DNA of 64,000 bases from Albifimbria verrucaria (taxonomy: Eukaryota; Ascomycota; Sordariomycetes; Hypocreales; Stachybotryaceae): positions 2,852,001 through 2,916,000 of the forward strand of contig JAHREC010000009.1 in NCBI GenBank assembly GCA_020081605.1, written 5' to 3'. This document shows, piece by piece, positions 9,892-21,234 of this stretch (the first letter of the stretch is position 1; each line of letters begins with the position of its first letter). Below the pieces are notes generated by a model. It made no database searches. It saw only the letters and a list, made by a program, of their open reading frames with translations, and was not told the DNA's origin. The position numbers and the translations under genes are program-made.

Positions 9892-11511
9892 TTAAGTCCA
9901 AATTATATTGCATCTCACTACCATTGTTGAACGATATAAAGGTTCATTCCATGTGTCGGCTCTTAAGCCACGTCTATGGCTTCTACTGGCGGCCGCCATG
10001 ACTCCAATTGAAGATGAAAGACAAAAGTTCAAAATCTCCAGAGATATTTACACATTTCGTGAATTTGTGTGGTTAAAATGGGCCTCTATACTTGAAGAGT
10101 GTTCCAAGTCATGCCATGACACGTACTGCTCGTCACATTTTAGATTGGTCAATCTTCGACTGTCCTTAAGCTCCTCTTTTCACGGCCTAAAAGTCTTGTT
10201 TTAGAAAGCCTCCTAGCGGGCCCTCTGGTAGGGCACGATACGTCGAGGTGTTCGCAATGCCGTCTGCTATTGTTCGATCTGCCGGGGACACGCTCAGCGC
10301 CATTAGCGGGATGTCAAGGGAGATGATGAAAGAGATTGAGGATAGCTACGCAATCCTGTTCCATTGTGGGTCACTGGAGTCGAAACCAGAATGCCATGTC
10401 CTTGGTACAACATTGCTTAGTTCGGAAAAAGTGTGCCCGTGTCGGAGATGCTCATTCAAGGGGTTTGAGAAGATGATCACTGACGAACTGGAAGCGTCAC
10501 CCAACCAGACGAGAAGGACAAGGGAAAGGGGGAGCCTACCGAATACGGCTGTCATTCGTGACCCCAAACTGAAGGAATTGATAAACCGGAACAAGCAGTC
10601 AAACGGGCAGTCAAACGGGCAATCGGACCAACAGCCGAAGAGGCTGCCGGTGACGTGAGATCGGGCGCAATTTCCGTATCTTTGGCCACGGATCGTTGCG
10701 CTAGAGGTACTGCGCAACGAAACAGCACCGTGGAATCTTAAATCGCTATTCACGAATACACGCAAGAGATCGGAGCACTCGGCAGCTTGGTAAGTAAACT
10801 ACTAACCTTTGTTCTTCTGTTTTTACTTGCGGAGCCTATAGAGCCTAACCATCAGTAGTACCAGTCTCGTCAACACCAGCCTTAACCTCATAGATTTGGC
10901 AACGTCTACGACATCGCTTGCGTACCAGGTCATGGAAGGTGGTAGCGCATAGGGAAGGCTGAGAAGGCGAAGGAGGAACAAGAGTCCTCAGCTGGCGGCG
11001 CAGCGATCGAGATAGCAAACTTATGCCTTTCTTCCAGGTAGCGGACAAGTGAATACGAGGCATGCAATAGAGCGAGGCCACTGTAGCTCTAGGATGCGTA
11101 CTATTCTCCTCCGAGGACGAAGCTTCTGCCAACGCCATTGGGCTTACCATGGTAAGGACGATGAAAGTCCGAACAAAATGTTGTAGCATAAATACCCGAA
11201 GAATTGTGATAGGTGTAGTGGAGGATAACATTGACTAGGATAGCTGGTTTACCATCTTCATATTTAACTCAAGATGGCATCTAGGATCCGCATCGTCTCA
11301 TCTCTTTAAAAGGTGCAAAGTCCTCCATCAAGGTATCTTACCTCCAGGATATTGATCAGCCCTTCATGTACATTAACACTTCACTCGTAAGGATTATGGC
11401 AAATGATTAGGTTTAAAAGATGTATGTAGAGAGACTAAGGTTTCTCTAGCTAGCCAATGATGCCGCGCATTGAACAGCTTGAACCGTGACTGTCCCCAGA
11501 TATCACTACGT
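9892..11511. other. Intergenic with one doubtful reading frame
   Basis: This lies between the 3' ends of the NLR gene and the orphan gene. Apart from the doubtful frame at 10257-10658, nothing was recognised. The minus-strand frame at 10845-11231 shows no protein-like composition. Confidence 0.4.
10257..10658 (+). CDS. Hypothetical protein, doubtful
   Basis: An uninterrupted frame of about 133 codons runs from ATG 10257. It contains a CPCRRCSF segment, a charged middle and a polar tail made of a repeated NGQS element (SNGQSNGQSDQQ). I do not recognise the family, and no intron or promoter signal supports it. It may be a fragment of an older gene behind the NLR locus or chance coding. Confidence 0.25.
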   Translation: MPSAIVRSAGDTLSAISGMSREMMKEIEDSYAILFHCGSLESKPECHVLGTTLLSSEKVCPCRRCSFKGFEKMITDELEASPNQTRRTRERGSLPNTAVIRDPKLKELINRNKQSNGQSNGQSDQQPKRLPVT

Positions 11512-13172
11512 TCAAGGCGACGCAGGCTGAATTATGACGGACATTGCTGTGTCTGGGCGCCTCAAGTTATATGGTGCAACATATGCACCGAAGAATGCAC
11601 TACGACGGCAGCTCTCGCTCGAAGGGTCAGGACAGCGCTTGTTGAGCTCTGGTACGTAATCCATGGTGTTGACCGCTTGCGAGAAACCAGTGAAGCCTAG
11701 CATCATGGCTTTGGGCGACCCATCTTCCCGCTGCCCTATAAAGCACAGTGTCGAGCCAAGGTCGCAATGGGGATAGTCATACGACGCGGGGTGTAGGCGG
11801 AAGAGGTAGGATCGTGTCGCCACCTCCTTATCGCCACTCTCTACTCTCCGGTGTCGGAAGAATCCTTGCCCAACAAGCTTCCAGCCATGTCAGTATGCCA
11901 ACGTCGACGGCTAGGTAGGTGTAAGGGGCTCACTCACCTGGCACTGGCCCTCGGATGGTGCCAGCCCATTTTCAGCCATCTTCTTCCGGCGGCTCCCACA
12001 TTTAGTATAATCTTGAAGCAGATCCGTCTTTAGGTGATAGTAGTCAAGTCTCCGTGGCCAAGGTTTGTCAAAGTCCTCTAACCTCACGTCAGAAAACGAA
12101 GTCGATTCACTGCAACGCTCGGTATGGATCGGTGGTGCCAAATCCTCGTCTTTCAACATTGTAAGCAAGCCTTTATCCAGTAACACCCGACTGACACCGT
12201 GGAAGGGCCCCAAGGGGTATGATTGTATATCGTGATCGTAGGTTGCAATTCCCATTACTTTGAGCGGCGCTACCTCGAGCGATGAAGGATCCTGTTGGTT
12301 GCTCGTTTAGTGCTTTTGTCCTAGGTGCATGACTGGATTTGAACTTACTTTGTTTTTAATGCCAGAGTAAGGGAGATGTGTTCCAACCTAAATTTCTCGA
12401 GAGGAGTTCTACAGTCCAATTTGTCTGTACCTGTAACCTTCGCGACTTGCGAGCCCTCTGGCACTTTAGCATGGCGCAAAGGTTCTACGATCATAGGGGT
12501 AGGGACGAAGAGTATACGCCTAAGTTGATCTCGATCTTTGCCGGGAGCGTAACGAACGCAGAGGCCTGCACTTCCATAGCATGAAGTTTCCTTCCCCTTG
12601 TAGGTGCAACGGCTCCGTAATTTGATAGGCCATTCTATTTTCTCCGACAGTGATTCTTCAGCCGGCGCCTTGCCCCAGTTGTAGGGCTCGAAGCTCTCAC
12701 GGATGTAGCTGACCTTCAGTCCTCCAAATTGTTGTGGCTTCGTATTGTAAGCATTAAGGACGTCGAAACCAGGCGGGATGATAAGTTGGAGATTTCCGTC
12801 GAGCAGGATGTAGAACCCGAGTGCTTCCCTCCAGGTGGACCATATATTCTTGATAACTTTATCTTCTATCCACTTGCCAGGGTCAATAAGCAAGTGGCGT
12901 GGTGGATCCTCAACACGTATTCTCCAAGCAGATGCCCCAATAGGCTCGTATGGCTCCGGCACAATGACCACCGGAATCCCTGATATTGTTGTTGGGACTT
13001 GGTCCAGAGGCGTGTAGGGCTTTGGTTTGCAAGTATAACACAATTTCCCAACTTTAGTTCGAATCAGCTCTAGGCAGTTACGAACTCCTACATGTAGGTG
13101 TTCAAGGCTAGGTGTCGCGTCTGCCTCAGAGGGTTCTGGGTCTCCTTTCACGGCAGCCTTTCCTAAGCTCAT
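11512..13172 (-). CDS. Orphan protein of unknown function, three exons
   Basis: Three exons fit: exon 1 to 12349 (donor GTAAGT), exon 2 12301-11938 (donor GTGAGT), exon 3 11877-11512. Starting at ATG 13172 (MSLGKAAVKGDPEPSEADAT) this gives about 517 residues; the frame is open a little further upstream but only with a non-ATG codon. The first intron has to end at an ACGAG acceptor to keep frame. The protein has a Pro/Ile/Val-rich segment (VPTTISGIPVVIVPEPYEPI), a WREALGFYILLDGNLQLI stretch, and a Cys/Tyr-rich C-terminal half. No signal peptide, membrane helix or known motif was seen. A heavily mutated copy lies at 1.3-2.8 kb, so the family has been duplicated within this NLR locus. Function unknown. 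Confidence 0.6.
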
Positions 13173-13274
13173 GACTTTGTCGATATGCTGGTGGGTAACG
13201 CAAAACGGCGTAGGTGAGGCTTTGACGGCGGCAAGAGAGGAGTAAGCAAATGGCTGACTGGATTGTTGTTTCAA

Positions 13275-13990
13275 TTCTGTCTAACCAGGGAAGGATGTCG
13301 CCTTGTTATATGTCTTGAGTCAACGAATATCAATGGCTTCTCAACTCTTGCTATGGTACAGTACAGTGCAGTGAACAACATGAATGCATCACTTGAGCTG
13401 GCTACGTTATGTAGCATACGGTACTGTACTGCACAATGCCCGTTCTTTGAGCAACGGGCATCGTGGGTTTTACTGGTTAATTTCAGTAACAAGCATAAAG
13501 CATAGGACAAATTTCGGCTTTAGTACCTCTCCAGAGAGCTTTATACCAGCCGGTAGGTATGTATGGCTAACCCCTCACTGTAACAGTGTGGATTGACCAC
13601 CAAGAATGGAGACACCTTCCTCTTCCTTTCCACTTTTCTCACGTTTTCCACCTTTAAAGTAAAAAGCAGCTACTGCACTGTACAATATCCTATGTAACTG
13701 AGGTTACCTAATCGGAGCCCTATGGAGTAGAACTACCGGTAAGTAGGTAAGTATGACAGCCAGCTACCCCCTCGTCTTTGTCAGAATATGTGCTGTGGGT
13801 TTTCTTGTTAACTTTAATAAAAGCAATGGCCCATTGCCCGAGTTACTAAATCATCAACTCCCATACCCATTTAACAAAGACGAGTGCCTTTGTCACTTTA
13901 TATTCCTTGCATCCTTGGTCTCCTTTGAACCCCTTATCTCCTTTGTTCCTTTGAGATTAGTGTTTCGCAGTTCCTACTGCATGTACAGTA
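13275..13990. repeat. AT-rich intergenic repeat with palindromic TACTGTAC words
   Basis: Contains words such as gtacagtacagtgcag (about 13358), acggtactgtactgca (about 13418) and tactgcactgtaca (about 13672). Two segments, near 13464 and 13795, share 'gtgggtttt..tgttaa.tt' followed by 'aa.aa.ca', suggesting a diverged duplication about 330 bases apart; a similar piece lies inverted near 19490. No coding content recognised. Confidence 0.4.
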
Positions 13991-13996
13991 TTGGTA

Positions 13997-14910
13997 CTAT
14001 GTAGTATGCTCTTCTCCGATAGCAAAGCGCATCTTCAGATGCTCTTCCAATGTAGTTGGTTTCTTAAATTGTCCAAGATCAAGCACAGGCTTCTTGAACT
14101 CCCACAAACCCTTCACAGCGACAACAGCTGCAGCTTCCTGAAGGTAACCCCAGAAGTTATTGGGGCTCTTCTTTCGCGCAACCTCGAGAGCCTTTTCAGC
14201 ATCTTTTAAGTCGCCGCCATAAACAAGCTCCATTTTTCGACCAGTCACGCGCTCAAACACCTCAGCCTGCTCGCGAAGCGAATGTTCACCGGACCGAATA
14301 CGAAAAACGCCGCCGTTTCCACTCTGTACGCCTGGTTCATGCAATAATATTTCGATGGTATATGCTGCAGCGTCGTCCATTGTCGTCCATGAAGTCTTCA
14401 TTTTGTCAGCATTACCGTAGTAGGTTCGCTTAAAGGTATTTTCCGAGGGTACTTGAAACATCCATTCGGCAAATGTTCCGTTAATTATAAATACAGGATT
14501 GATGGGACTCGTCAGGTCCGCTTGGTCGGCAAACGACATGATAGGGTCATAGATGGGAAATCTCCTCGTTTAATGTTTGTCCAGTCATTGGTAAAGGAGG
14601 ATGCAAAGAAAAGCTTCACTCCAGCACGCTCTGCCGCACGAAGAGCGGCTAGATTACCATCGAGATAAAGAATGGGATCGGTTGAATAGGCGCAGACAAC
14701 GGCATCCACGCCGTTCATGGCCGCATCCAGCGCAGTGATATCACCGTAAGATTCACTTCGAATAAAAGATTCAAGGCGTGCTGAAATGTTGGCGTTTAGT
14801 TTGGTGGGATTTCGAGCCAGTCCGCGAACACAAATGTTACGGTCCAAGGCTTCTCTGGCAAGGCGTTGGCCGAGATCGCCCGTGATCCCAATGATGAGTA
14901 AAAGCATCAT
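13997..14910 (-). CDS. NmrA-like NAD(P)-binding reductase
   Basis: From ATG 14910 the protein opens with a Rossmann fold: a hydrophobic strand then GITGDLGQRLAREAL, the GxxGxxG-type nucleotide loop of NmrA/isoflavone-reductase-like atypical SDRs. The segments GVDAVVCAYSTDP and AGVKLFFASSFTNDW fit strands 4 and 5. The frame breaks near 14560, where one base is missing in a C-run; the second frame continues naturally through NPVFIINGTFAEWMF, KTSWTTMDDAAAYTIEILL and the C-terminal helices, ending IGEEHTT. Length is about 305 residues, normal for the family. Such proteins bind NAD(P) as sensors or reduce small metabolites; the substrate cannot be read here. Confidence 0.8.
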
Positions 14911-16189
14911 GCAAAAGACTGACCATACACAAGCACGTGTACTGTAGAAAAGCGTAATTCCGAATAGAAATCAGGCATCAGATTGCTATCCACGTTCTAG
15001 GATATTAATATGCTGCATTTGTAAGCAAACGTGCTAGCGGCATTCTATCGGGTTCTCACCACTGCCCGAGAAGATTCGATCACGTCGTCCATCCCATGAG
15101 AATACCCACTTCCGCTATCTCCTTGTACAGTTGAATAAAAGCTGCATGAGATTCATGGAGTAACCACTGAGGCCCGGACCACTCCTGCGTCTACCCAAGC
15201 CGTAGAGTCCATCATCGAGAGGGGTTGATAAACCATGATGCAACGGTTAAGGATGGTTTCTTTTTTAATGGACTAGATGAGGCTGAGATGCAAGATGTGA
15301 TGTACTCTTCCAAATTGATACTTAGCTAGGTTAAGGATCTGCTTGGACAAAACAGGCAATATTTGCATGCTTGTCACGAGTCGGCCCCAGCATTATAAGG
15401 TGGGCAGATGCTGATAGGTACTATGATGCTTTGCTATAACACTCCAGGATGAGTTGGTGGGGCCTTGCCAGCCGCCAAATGCGGGTGCTAGTGCGCCGGC
15501 GCCGGCGCTGTATGATTCAGTTTCCATTGGACACTCCGTATCTCGGCTGCCTAAAGAGGAAGATCATCTGAAACCAGCAGCCTCGAGAAAGTAGGCATAC
15601 AACCACTACTATAGTGAAGTGCATCAAGTTATTCAGAGAGTTTTAGCCATTACAATGTGGCTCGCCTGATGGCGTGTATTTTGGCCTAGGTGTAAATCAA
15701 TAAAGGCCAGAAATGACTCTTTGGGCCGGGTTAAATGAACCTGGGACGGTACAGTACGGTATGTACATACCGAGGAGCCAGTTACTGTATCTGCTCTGCT
15801 CCAGGCCGTTTTGTTGTCGTCCTGTAACTACTATATGTAAAGTTGCCTCTTTCAGCTATGGCGGAGTGCTTGGGTCAGGGTACAGTAGCTGCTACAGTAC
15901 AGCACTGTAACATTGGAAGTTTATTACTGTACCCTTTGGTCACATCAAACGATCGTTGCAACTGAAGTAAATCAAAAACGCTTCGCTATGCACATACAGT
16001 ACTGTGGACTGAATAGACCGCATAAATACCAATGCCTTTCACCACTTTTATGAAAGGCGCTTTCATCGTTGCTTTGAAACACCCTTTCGCGCATCTACAT
16101 ATCTCCTTACAGGGATGATTTGGGTGGCTGCACGGACTTTCTTGCCTGGATCACAGTACCGTAGGCTAGGCCAGGCCCACTGAGGATGC
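14911..16189. other. Intergenic, repeat-bearing
   Basis: No gene recognised. The right half (about 15740-16010) is the second copy of the palindrome-rich repeat. A GGCGCCGGCGC-like GC palindrome sits near 15496. Confidence 0.45.
15740..16010. repeat. Dispersed palindromic repeat, copy 2
   Basis: Shares the order 'gtgcttgggtca ... gatcg.tgcaactgaag.aa' with copy 1 near 3.3 kb and is full of self-complementary words (gtacagtacggtatgtac at about 15750, gtagctgctacagtacagc at about 15893, acagtactgt at about 15998). Confidence 0.45.
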
Positions 16190-16860
16190 GGCTTCAGAGA
16201 TGAAAGCAGAGGACATTGGATCGGAACTCGGATGACAAATCAAATAGCGTTGTAGGCGATTATGTGGACAGTAAACGCGAAGAGGACTCGGAGCTGCTGG
16301 GAGACGAGTTCGAAATGCACAGACTCATGCAGCTATCAGCTACTGTAGGAAGTGGCTGACAGAGTCTGGACAACAGGAGATATTCAACCCAAAGTATATC
16401 AAGCGGATGGTGTCAGCTCTCCCAATAGATACATACAAAATTAGACGACTTACTGGATTTCTTTTGCGCACGCTCAAGTGACGCTCGATTATCGTCCAAA
16501 CGCGGAAGGGCTAGGAGAGTAGGCCACTCTCTCGAGGGACCGTATGCGCTGTTGCAAGGGAAATAGCTCTGATGTAGCGGAGCAGATGGTGGGGCAGGCT
16601 TGTGATGTTTTTGGAGAAGCTATTTGGAAAGGAGGGCATGTTGACGCCTTACAGCACGTCATTGTTCGCAAAGATGTTTAAGGATATAGGTCAATGAGCC
16701 AAGGCCGGTTTGGTTGATGTGCAGGCGATCTAGAGTCGCATATGAAGCTTAAGGCAGACCATCCCGCTACGCTGATGAACATGAACAAATTTGGTTCATA
16801 CCTGGCATGCTACTATATAAGAAAGACAAACGAAGCTGTCGATTTGTCTTCTCGTCCTTG
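16190..16860 (+). pseudogene. Relic of an NB-ARC-TPR gene
   Basis: The stretch follows the 8.58-9.80 kb part of the intact NLR gene in order. It includes the acidic linker ('ggacattggatc..aactcggatgacaaat'), the MHD-like region ('gagttcgaaatgcacagactcatgcagctatc'), 'atcaagcggatgg.gtcagct' and the TPR entry ('gtagcggagcagatggtgggg'). It ends with the terminal TPR block ('tggttcatacctggcatgcta'). Most of the TPR array is absent. Stops, indels and substitutions are spread throughout, so this is decay rather than sequencing error. Confidence 0.75.
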
Positions 16861-17138
16861 AAGTTCCTCGAGTTAGCCATCCAATTGGAAATTTCCAAGA
16901 GAATAATGATTGGTATTTTGATCAGTGCGACTATTTCGGGCGGCTAGCCAGCCATTCGAGTAGATCCTGGGTGTGGAGAAACCAGAGCGACTCGCCTCTT
17001 TAACCTTGCATGTCGCCTTCATCAGTTTTCTTACTCTTGTCATCTCTGCTTGACCGGGTCACCTATCCACCTATTTTCAAGCCTTCACAACTCTACTCTT
17101 CATTCATCGAAAACACATCGCCTTGAAGCACAACCAAT

Positions 17139-18650
17139 ATGGACGATGCTCGAGCAGATTTTGATGACCTAGCATGGGACAGAAACGACGAGGCCTCAGA
17201 AGAGTCCAGGAAACAGCTTCGACTTCTTTCCACTTGCCGTGCCGTGGAGCGCTTCGCTGGACAGGTCTTTGAGAAAGATGCAAAATTGGTGTTTCCAATA
17301 ATTATTGGTGGTTACAACATCCTGTACAGGATAAGCCTCCAAGGAAGCTCCTCGGACGTTGTTATTCGGCGGCCCTGTCCCAGCCTGGCCCAATTTCCAG
17401 TCGAAAAGACACTACGAGAAGCTGCGACGGCTAGATTTCTTTATAGAAATACACAGCTCCCGGTCCCTCAATTATTCAGTTATGGATTATCCAGCCAGGA
17501 TCCTGACATCGGGCCTTTTGTTATTCTGCCATTTATCGAAAACCAGAAAACCTTGTCGCATAGGTTGAAAGCTCCAAATGATGATCCTAATGAGACTCAT
17601 GTTTTGGACCCTGACATTCCAGAAGCCGCACTCGAGCATTTTTATACCAAAGTAGCTCACTGTTTACTACAGCTATCACAACCTGAGTTTCCACGTATTG
17701 GGTCTTTAGCCGAACCTGAGGCCGACGGGGACCCTTACATTGTGACTGGGCGACCTATAGCTCAGAATATGAACAATATGATCCGCTTGGCCAATATTCC
17801 TCGCTCAATTCTTCCACTAGAGGATAAAACTTATGGCACTGCTGACGAGTGGTATGTTGCTTTGTCAGAAATGCATATAGCACAGCTTGTTTTTCAGCAC
17901 AATGACCTTGTCACCTCAGAAGACGACTGTCGCAACAAATATGTGGCGCGTCAACTATTTCATAAACTGGCTAAAGAAGGTCGACTCTCGACTTTTGGCT
18001 TTATAGAGGACGACTGGTCATCTCAGTCTAAAACCCAACCATCAGTATCCTCTCCGGCCCCGCCTCAATCAGACTCTTTCCGGTTGTGGGGTGATGATTT
18101 ACGTCCAGGCAACATCCTCTTGGGTACGTCCGACAATATCGTTGCTATCATTGATTGGGAGTTTACGTACGTTGGACCAACCCAATTCATCCTTGATCCA
18201 CCTTGGTGGCTGCTTCTCGAAGTGCCTGAGATGTGGGAGTTTGGCATTGATGACTGGGAGGAAACCTATACTATGCGCCTAAATACTTGGTTGTCTGCTC
18301 TGGAGAAAGCTGAGGAAAGCATGGGACCTAGCTCTATCCCGTTTTCGTTGTCTACATACATGCGTGAGAGTTGGGAAACTGGTCGATTTTGGCTCAACTA
18401 CGCTGCAAGGAAAAGTTGGGTATTTGACACCATATTTTGGAAGTATTTGGATAAGAGATTCTTTGGCCATAGAGAAAACGTCCCGAAGGACGACTTGTGG
18501 AAAACACGAGTCCATCTGCTGGGCGAGGATGAAAGAAAGGTAATGGAGCCATTTGTGGAAAGAAAAATGGAAGAATCAAAGGAACGGGTCTTGGTTGGTT
18601 GGGATCCAGCTGAGGCAAAAGAGCGCTTATCTCAAGTGTTGTTTGCCTAG
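17139..18650 (+). CDS. APH-family (aminoglycoside phosphotransferase-like) fungal kinase
   Basis: A single 503-codon exon runs from ATG 17139. It has the layout of the Pfam APH family (PF01636): an N-lobe with IIIGGYNILYRISLQ and DVVIRRP (the conserved Lys position reads Arg), then the catalytic loop LWGDDLRPGNILL (around residue 315) and the metal-binding IDWEF (around residue 340). The canonical loop is HGDxxxxN; here the His is missing but Asp and Asn are kept, as I recall for many fungal members. FILDPPWWLLLEVPEMWEF follows, shared almost exactly with the minus-strand gene at 33.5-34.9 kb. The substrate is unknown. Unlike many genes in this window it has no frame break. Confidence 0.8.
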   Translation: MDDARADFDDLAWDRNDEASEESRKQLRLLSTCRAVERFAGQVFEKDAKLVFPIIIGGYNILYRISLQGSSSDVVIRRPCPSLAQFPVEKTLREAATARFLYRNTQLPVPQLFSYGLSSQDPDIGPFVILPFIENQKTLSHRLKAPNDDPNETHVLDPDIPEAALEHFYTKVAHCLLQLSQPEFPRIGSLAEPEADGDPYIVTGRPIAQNMNNMIRLANIPRSILPLEDKTYGTADEWYVALSEMHIAQLVFQHNDLVTSEDDCRNKYVARQLFHKLAKEGRLSTFGFIEDDWSSQSKTQPSVSSPAPPQSDSFRLWGDDLRPGNILLGTSDNIVAIIDWEFTYVGPTQFILDPPWWLLLEVPEMWEFGIDDWEETYTMRLNTWLSALEKAEESMGPSSIPFSLSTYMRESWETGRFWLNYAARKSWVFDTIFWKYLDKRFFGHRENVPKDDLWKTRVHLLGEDERKVMEPFVERKMEESKERVLVGWDPAEAKERLSQVLFA

Positions 18651-19628
18651 CGTTTTGAGGTTTCATTCAATGAAGGGTCTCTATAGAATGGTATCAATCC
18701 CTCGTGGTTTTCTGGGTCACGTTGGCAATGATGTGGGCTCAAACAGGGAGCAGCTGAATATGCCGTCAATAAAGAGAGGGTTGGCAGTCAATCCATTAGC
18801 ATGTTGGCATGAGGAGTAAAGAGCTAGCGGGATAGAGTAATCTCAAACAGTAGAGTTATCAATGTCAGTGTCATGTAGCCATACAAGGTAGTTCAACATG
18901 ACCTTCACTGGGGATAACAGTGTGTAGCCACCTACCGGAGGTGACATCTGCTAATACGGTTCTCCAGTTCTGCTGCCGTAGAGGAGTCAGTAGTTCATTC
19001 ATAGCGGATTACTCAGGGTTTCGTGCTTCTCTACGGTATGGGAGCAGTAGCCAGCAGGATATTCTTCGAGTCCACTCCCATCGCGAAAGTCATGGAGGCA
19101 AGTATTTAGACGAGAACTACCCCTTATCTCCATTTTTCGGTGGCGGCAGCTAGCCATCATCAGCTTGCTGGCAAAATTTTCGCCTTATACCACAAGTCAA
19201 AGGGTGTGCACATCTTCGCATTCTTCCATCTCCTCACTGTGCTGGTTTGCGAGCTCCCAGGAGTGATGCGTGCAGGCTGCTCAGACTTTCTTGCCCGGGT
19301 TGGCAGATGCACTCTGCTCAGGTAGGCCGGCTTAAGTGAATACTGGAAGATACAGCAGCTGGGGTGCTGACGTTCAGTTGTATAATTAAAATTAATGGCA
19401 CTGTTAGAACTTGAATATTTGAGAGCTTCGATTGTTTTTGTACAACTTCTAGTAAGCGTGACGAAGCATCTTAGTGAGAATGATATCACTAACAAGCAGA
19501 AAACCCACTAAATTAGCATACGGATAGGTGGGTGAGAGGGGTATTTCGGGGACACACAAATTTAATGGTCAATCTGCATTACCCACAGTCCCAGTTGCAA
19601 AGGACAAGATTAACTGAAATCGTTACTA
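18651..19628. other. Intergenic, no gene seen
   Basis: No supported gene. Around 19480-19530 an inverted piece resembles the 13.46 and 13.79 kb repeats ('gtgggttttctgcttgtta' on the minus strand). Confidence 0.45.
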
Positions 19629-20633
19629 ATGGATGTCAAAACATGGGTCATAGTAGGCGCCTCTCGAGGAATTGGCTTGGAGTTTGTGAAGCAGTTGCTC
19701 GAATCTGGCCAACAGGTAATCGCAGCGGTGCGAAATATGTCCGCTGCTCCAAAACTATTCGACTTGATTGCATCCCAGGAAGCAGAAGACAGATGCATTG
19801 TCGAACAGTGTGATATCTCGAATGATGAAAGCATCTCTGTGAGCCGATCCATGCAGGCAAAATATAGTCTATCACAGTAAATGAAACAACTGACGTGTTG
19901 TAGAGCTTCGTCAATAAAGTCCAACACGCAGTTGAAGGAGGCGTAGAGCTAGGAAACGTCGTCCTCAATGCGGGAGTGCTGAAATACCCCAATCGCGCCA
20001 CTGAGTTGTACGTATACGTTTATCGGAATGATGCTGGAATGGCTGCTAATGCCATGAGATAATACCATATAGGTCCTTCTCGGATTTTGCTCTCCATTTA
20101 CATACCAACACTGTTGGACCGATCATCTGCGCACAGAAGCTGATCAATTTGAGCCTTGACTGTCCACTGTCCAAGGTGATATTCATTTCGTCTGATTCAG
20201 GCTCAACGACCAACTTTTTGGACTTTGAAGATGGCTTCGGGGCGTATGCTGCAAGCAAGAGTGCGCTCAACCAAATGCTGCGACACATGGCGGTCGAGCT
20301 AAGGCGATCAGACCAAAAGAAACGGGAGACTGTGGTTCTGGCGCTTCACCCGGGAGAAGTAGAAACGTAAAGTGCTCGTGCAAGGCGCGGATAGGCTCTG
20401 ACTGATCATCTCATTAGTGACATGGCCGATATTGAAATCGACTGGGAAGTGAAAGGATCCATCAGTCCCACCGAAAGTGTGAGCGGAATGTTGAAGGTGA
20501 TTGCGGAGAAGGGTAAGGATGACAGCGGTTCCTTCTGGTGCTGGGATGGAAGGGTAAGCAGCTTGTTTTTTTGTTTTTCTTTTTGGTACGAAAGCTGAGA
20601 CTAATGGTTCCTGAACAGCGTCATCCTTGGTGA
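19629..20633 (+). CDS. Short-chain dehydrogenase/reductase
   Basis: Five exons with clean GT-AG introns. Exon 1 (19629-19838) gives MDVKTWVIVGASRGIGLEFV with the TGxxxGxG-type cofactor loop (GASRGIG). Exon 2 begins at about 19905 with SFVNKVQHAVEGG and carries NVVLNAGVL, the NAG motif. Exon 3 holds VIFISSDSGS (catalytic Ser), then YAASK with the catalytic Tyr and Lys, and LALHPGEVET. Exon 4 gives DMADIEIDWEVKGSISPTES and DDSGSFWCWDGR; a last short exon adds RHPW. The size, about 245-250 residues, is typical of classical SDRs, and the ending fits the C-factor-like group. It uses NAD(P)(H); the substrate is unknown. No frame errors were found. Confidence 0.85.
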
Positions 20634-21145
20634 AGGAGACAGGTCAGAAACAACCCTGAGGCTGTGTCCTATAATTAAACTTGATATGGACATGCCAACC
20701 TCGATTTTTAGCATGTATTATTTTCATCCTATCATATCCTGAATTATAAATCAGACTCGTCTAGATAGGTAGGTAGATTGAGGAGCTTGTTGGTTACTTA
20801 ATCATGCTGACAATCTCTGTCGATAGTTAGCCTCAGCTGCAGTGGAAGAGTAGGAGACGTTAATTATACCACTTGAGAGAAATGATAGCAAACATGTGGT
20901 TTTTGACAAGAAAATAATTATGAACAAATCAGCTTCGTCGCTCTAAGACTGCCTGCCTTCAATGTCGTTCTAGAACAAAGCCCGACGTGGTATCTCCTAG
21001 GTCACCCACCTGCAGCCCCGTCACCCACCCAACATTCCACCCTTTACACAAGCAAACCACAAAGGTCTGCAAAAATGACCAAAAATTGCAAACATTGTCA
21101 AACCAACAGATGAAGAGAAGAAATGCTGGAAAATGCAAAAGAACG
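20634..21145. other. Intergenic between SDR and tRNA-Pro
   Basis: No gene or repeat recognised. Confidence 0.4.
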
Positions 21146-21234
21146 GGTCTGGCCGGGGATTGAACCTGGACCTCTCGCAAATCGTGCTTTAGGGTGAGCC
21201 CTAAGCGAGAATCATACCACTAGACCACCAGACC
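21146..21234 (-). tRNA. tRNA-Pro (anticodon AGG), with intron
   Basis: On the minus strand GGTCTGG pairs with CCAGACC to form a perfect 7-bp acceptor stem. The D-arm reads GGTCTAGTGGTATGA. The anticodon arm CTCGC-TTAGGG...T-GCGAG gives anticodon AGG and is split after position 37 by a 19-nt intron. The T-arm is CCAGG-TTCAATC-CCCGG, with one A-C mismatch where an unbroken stem would be expected, and the variable loop has four bases. The mismatch may be a sequence error. Confidence 0.9.
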
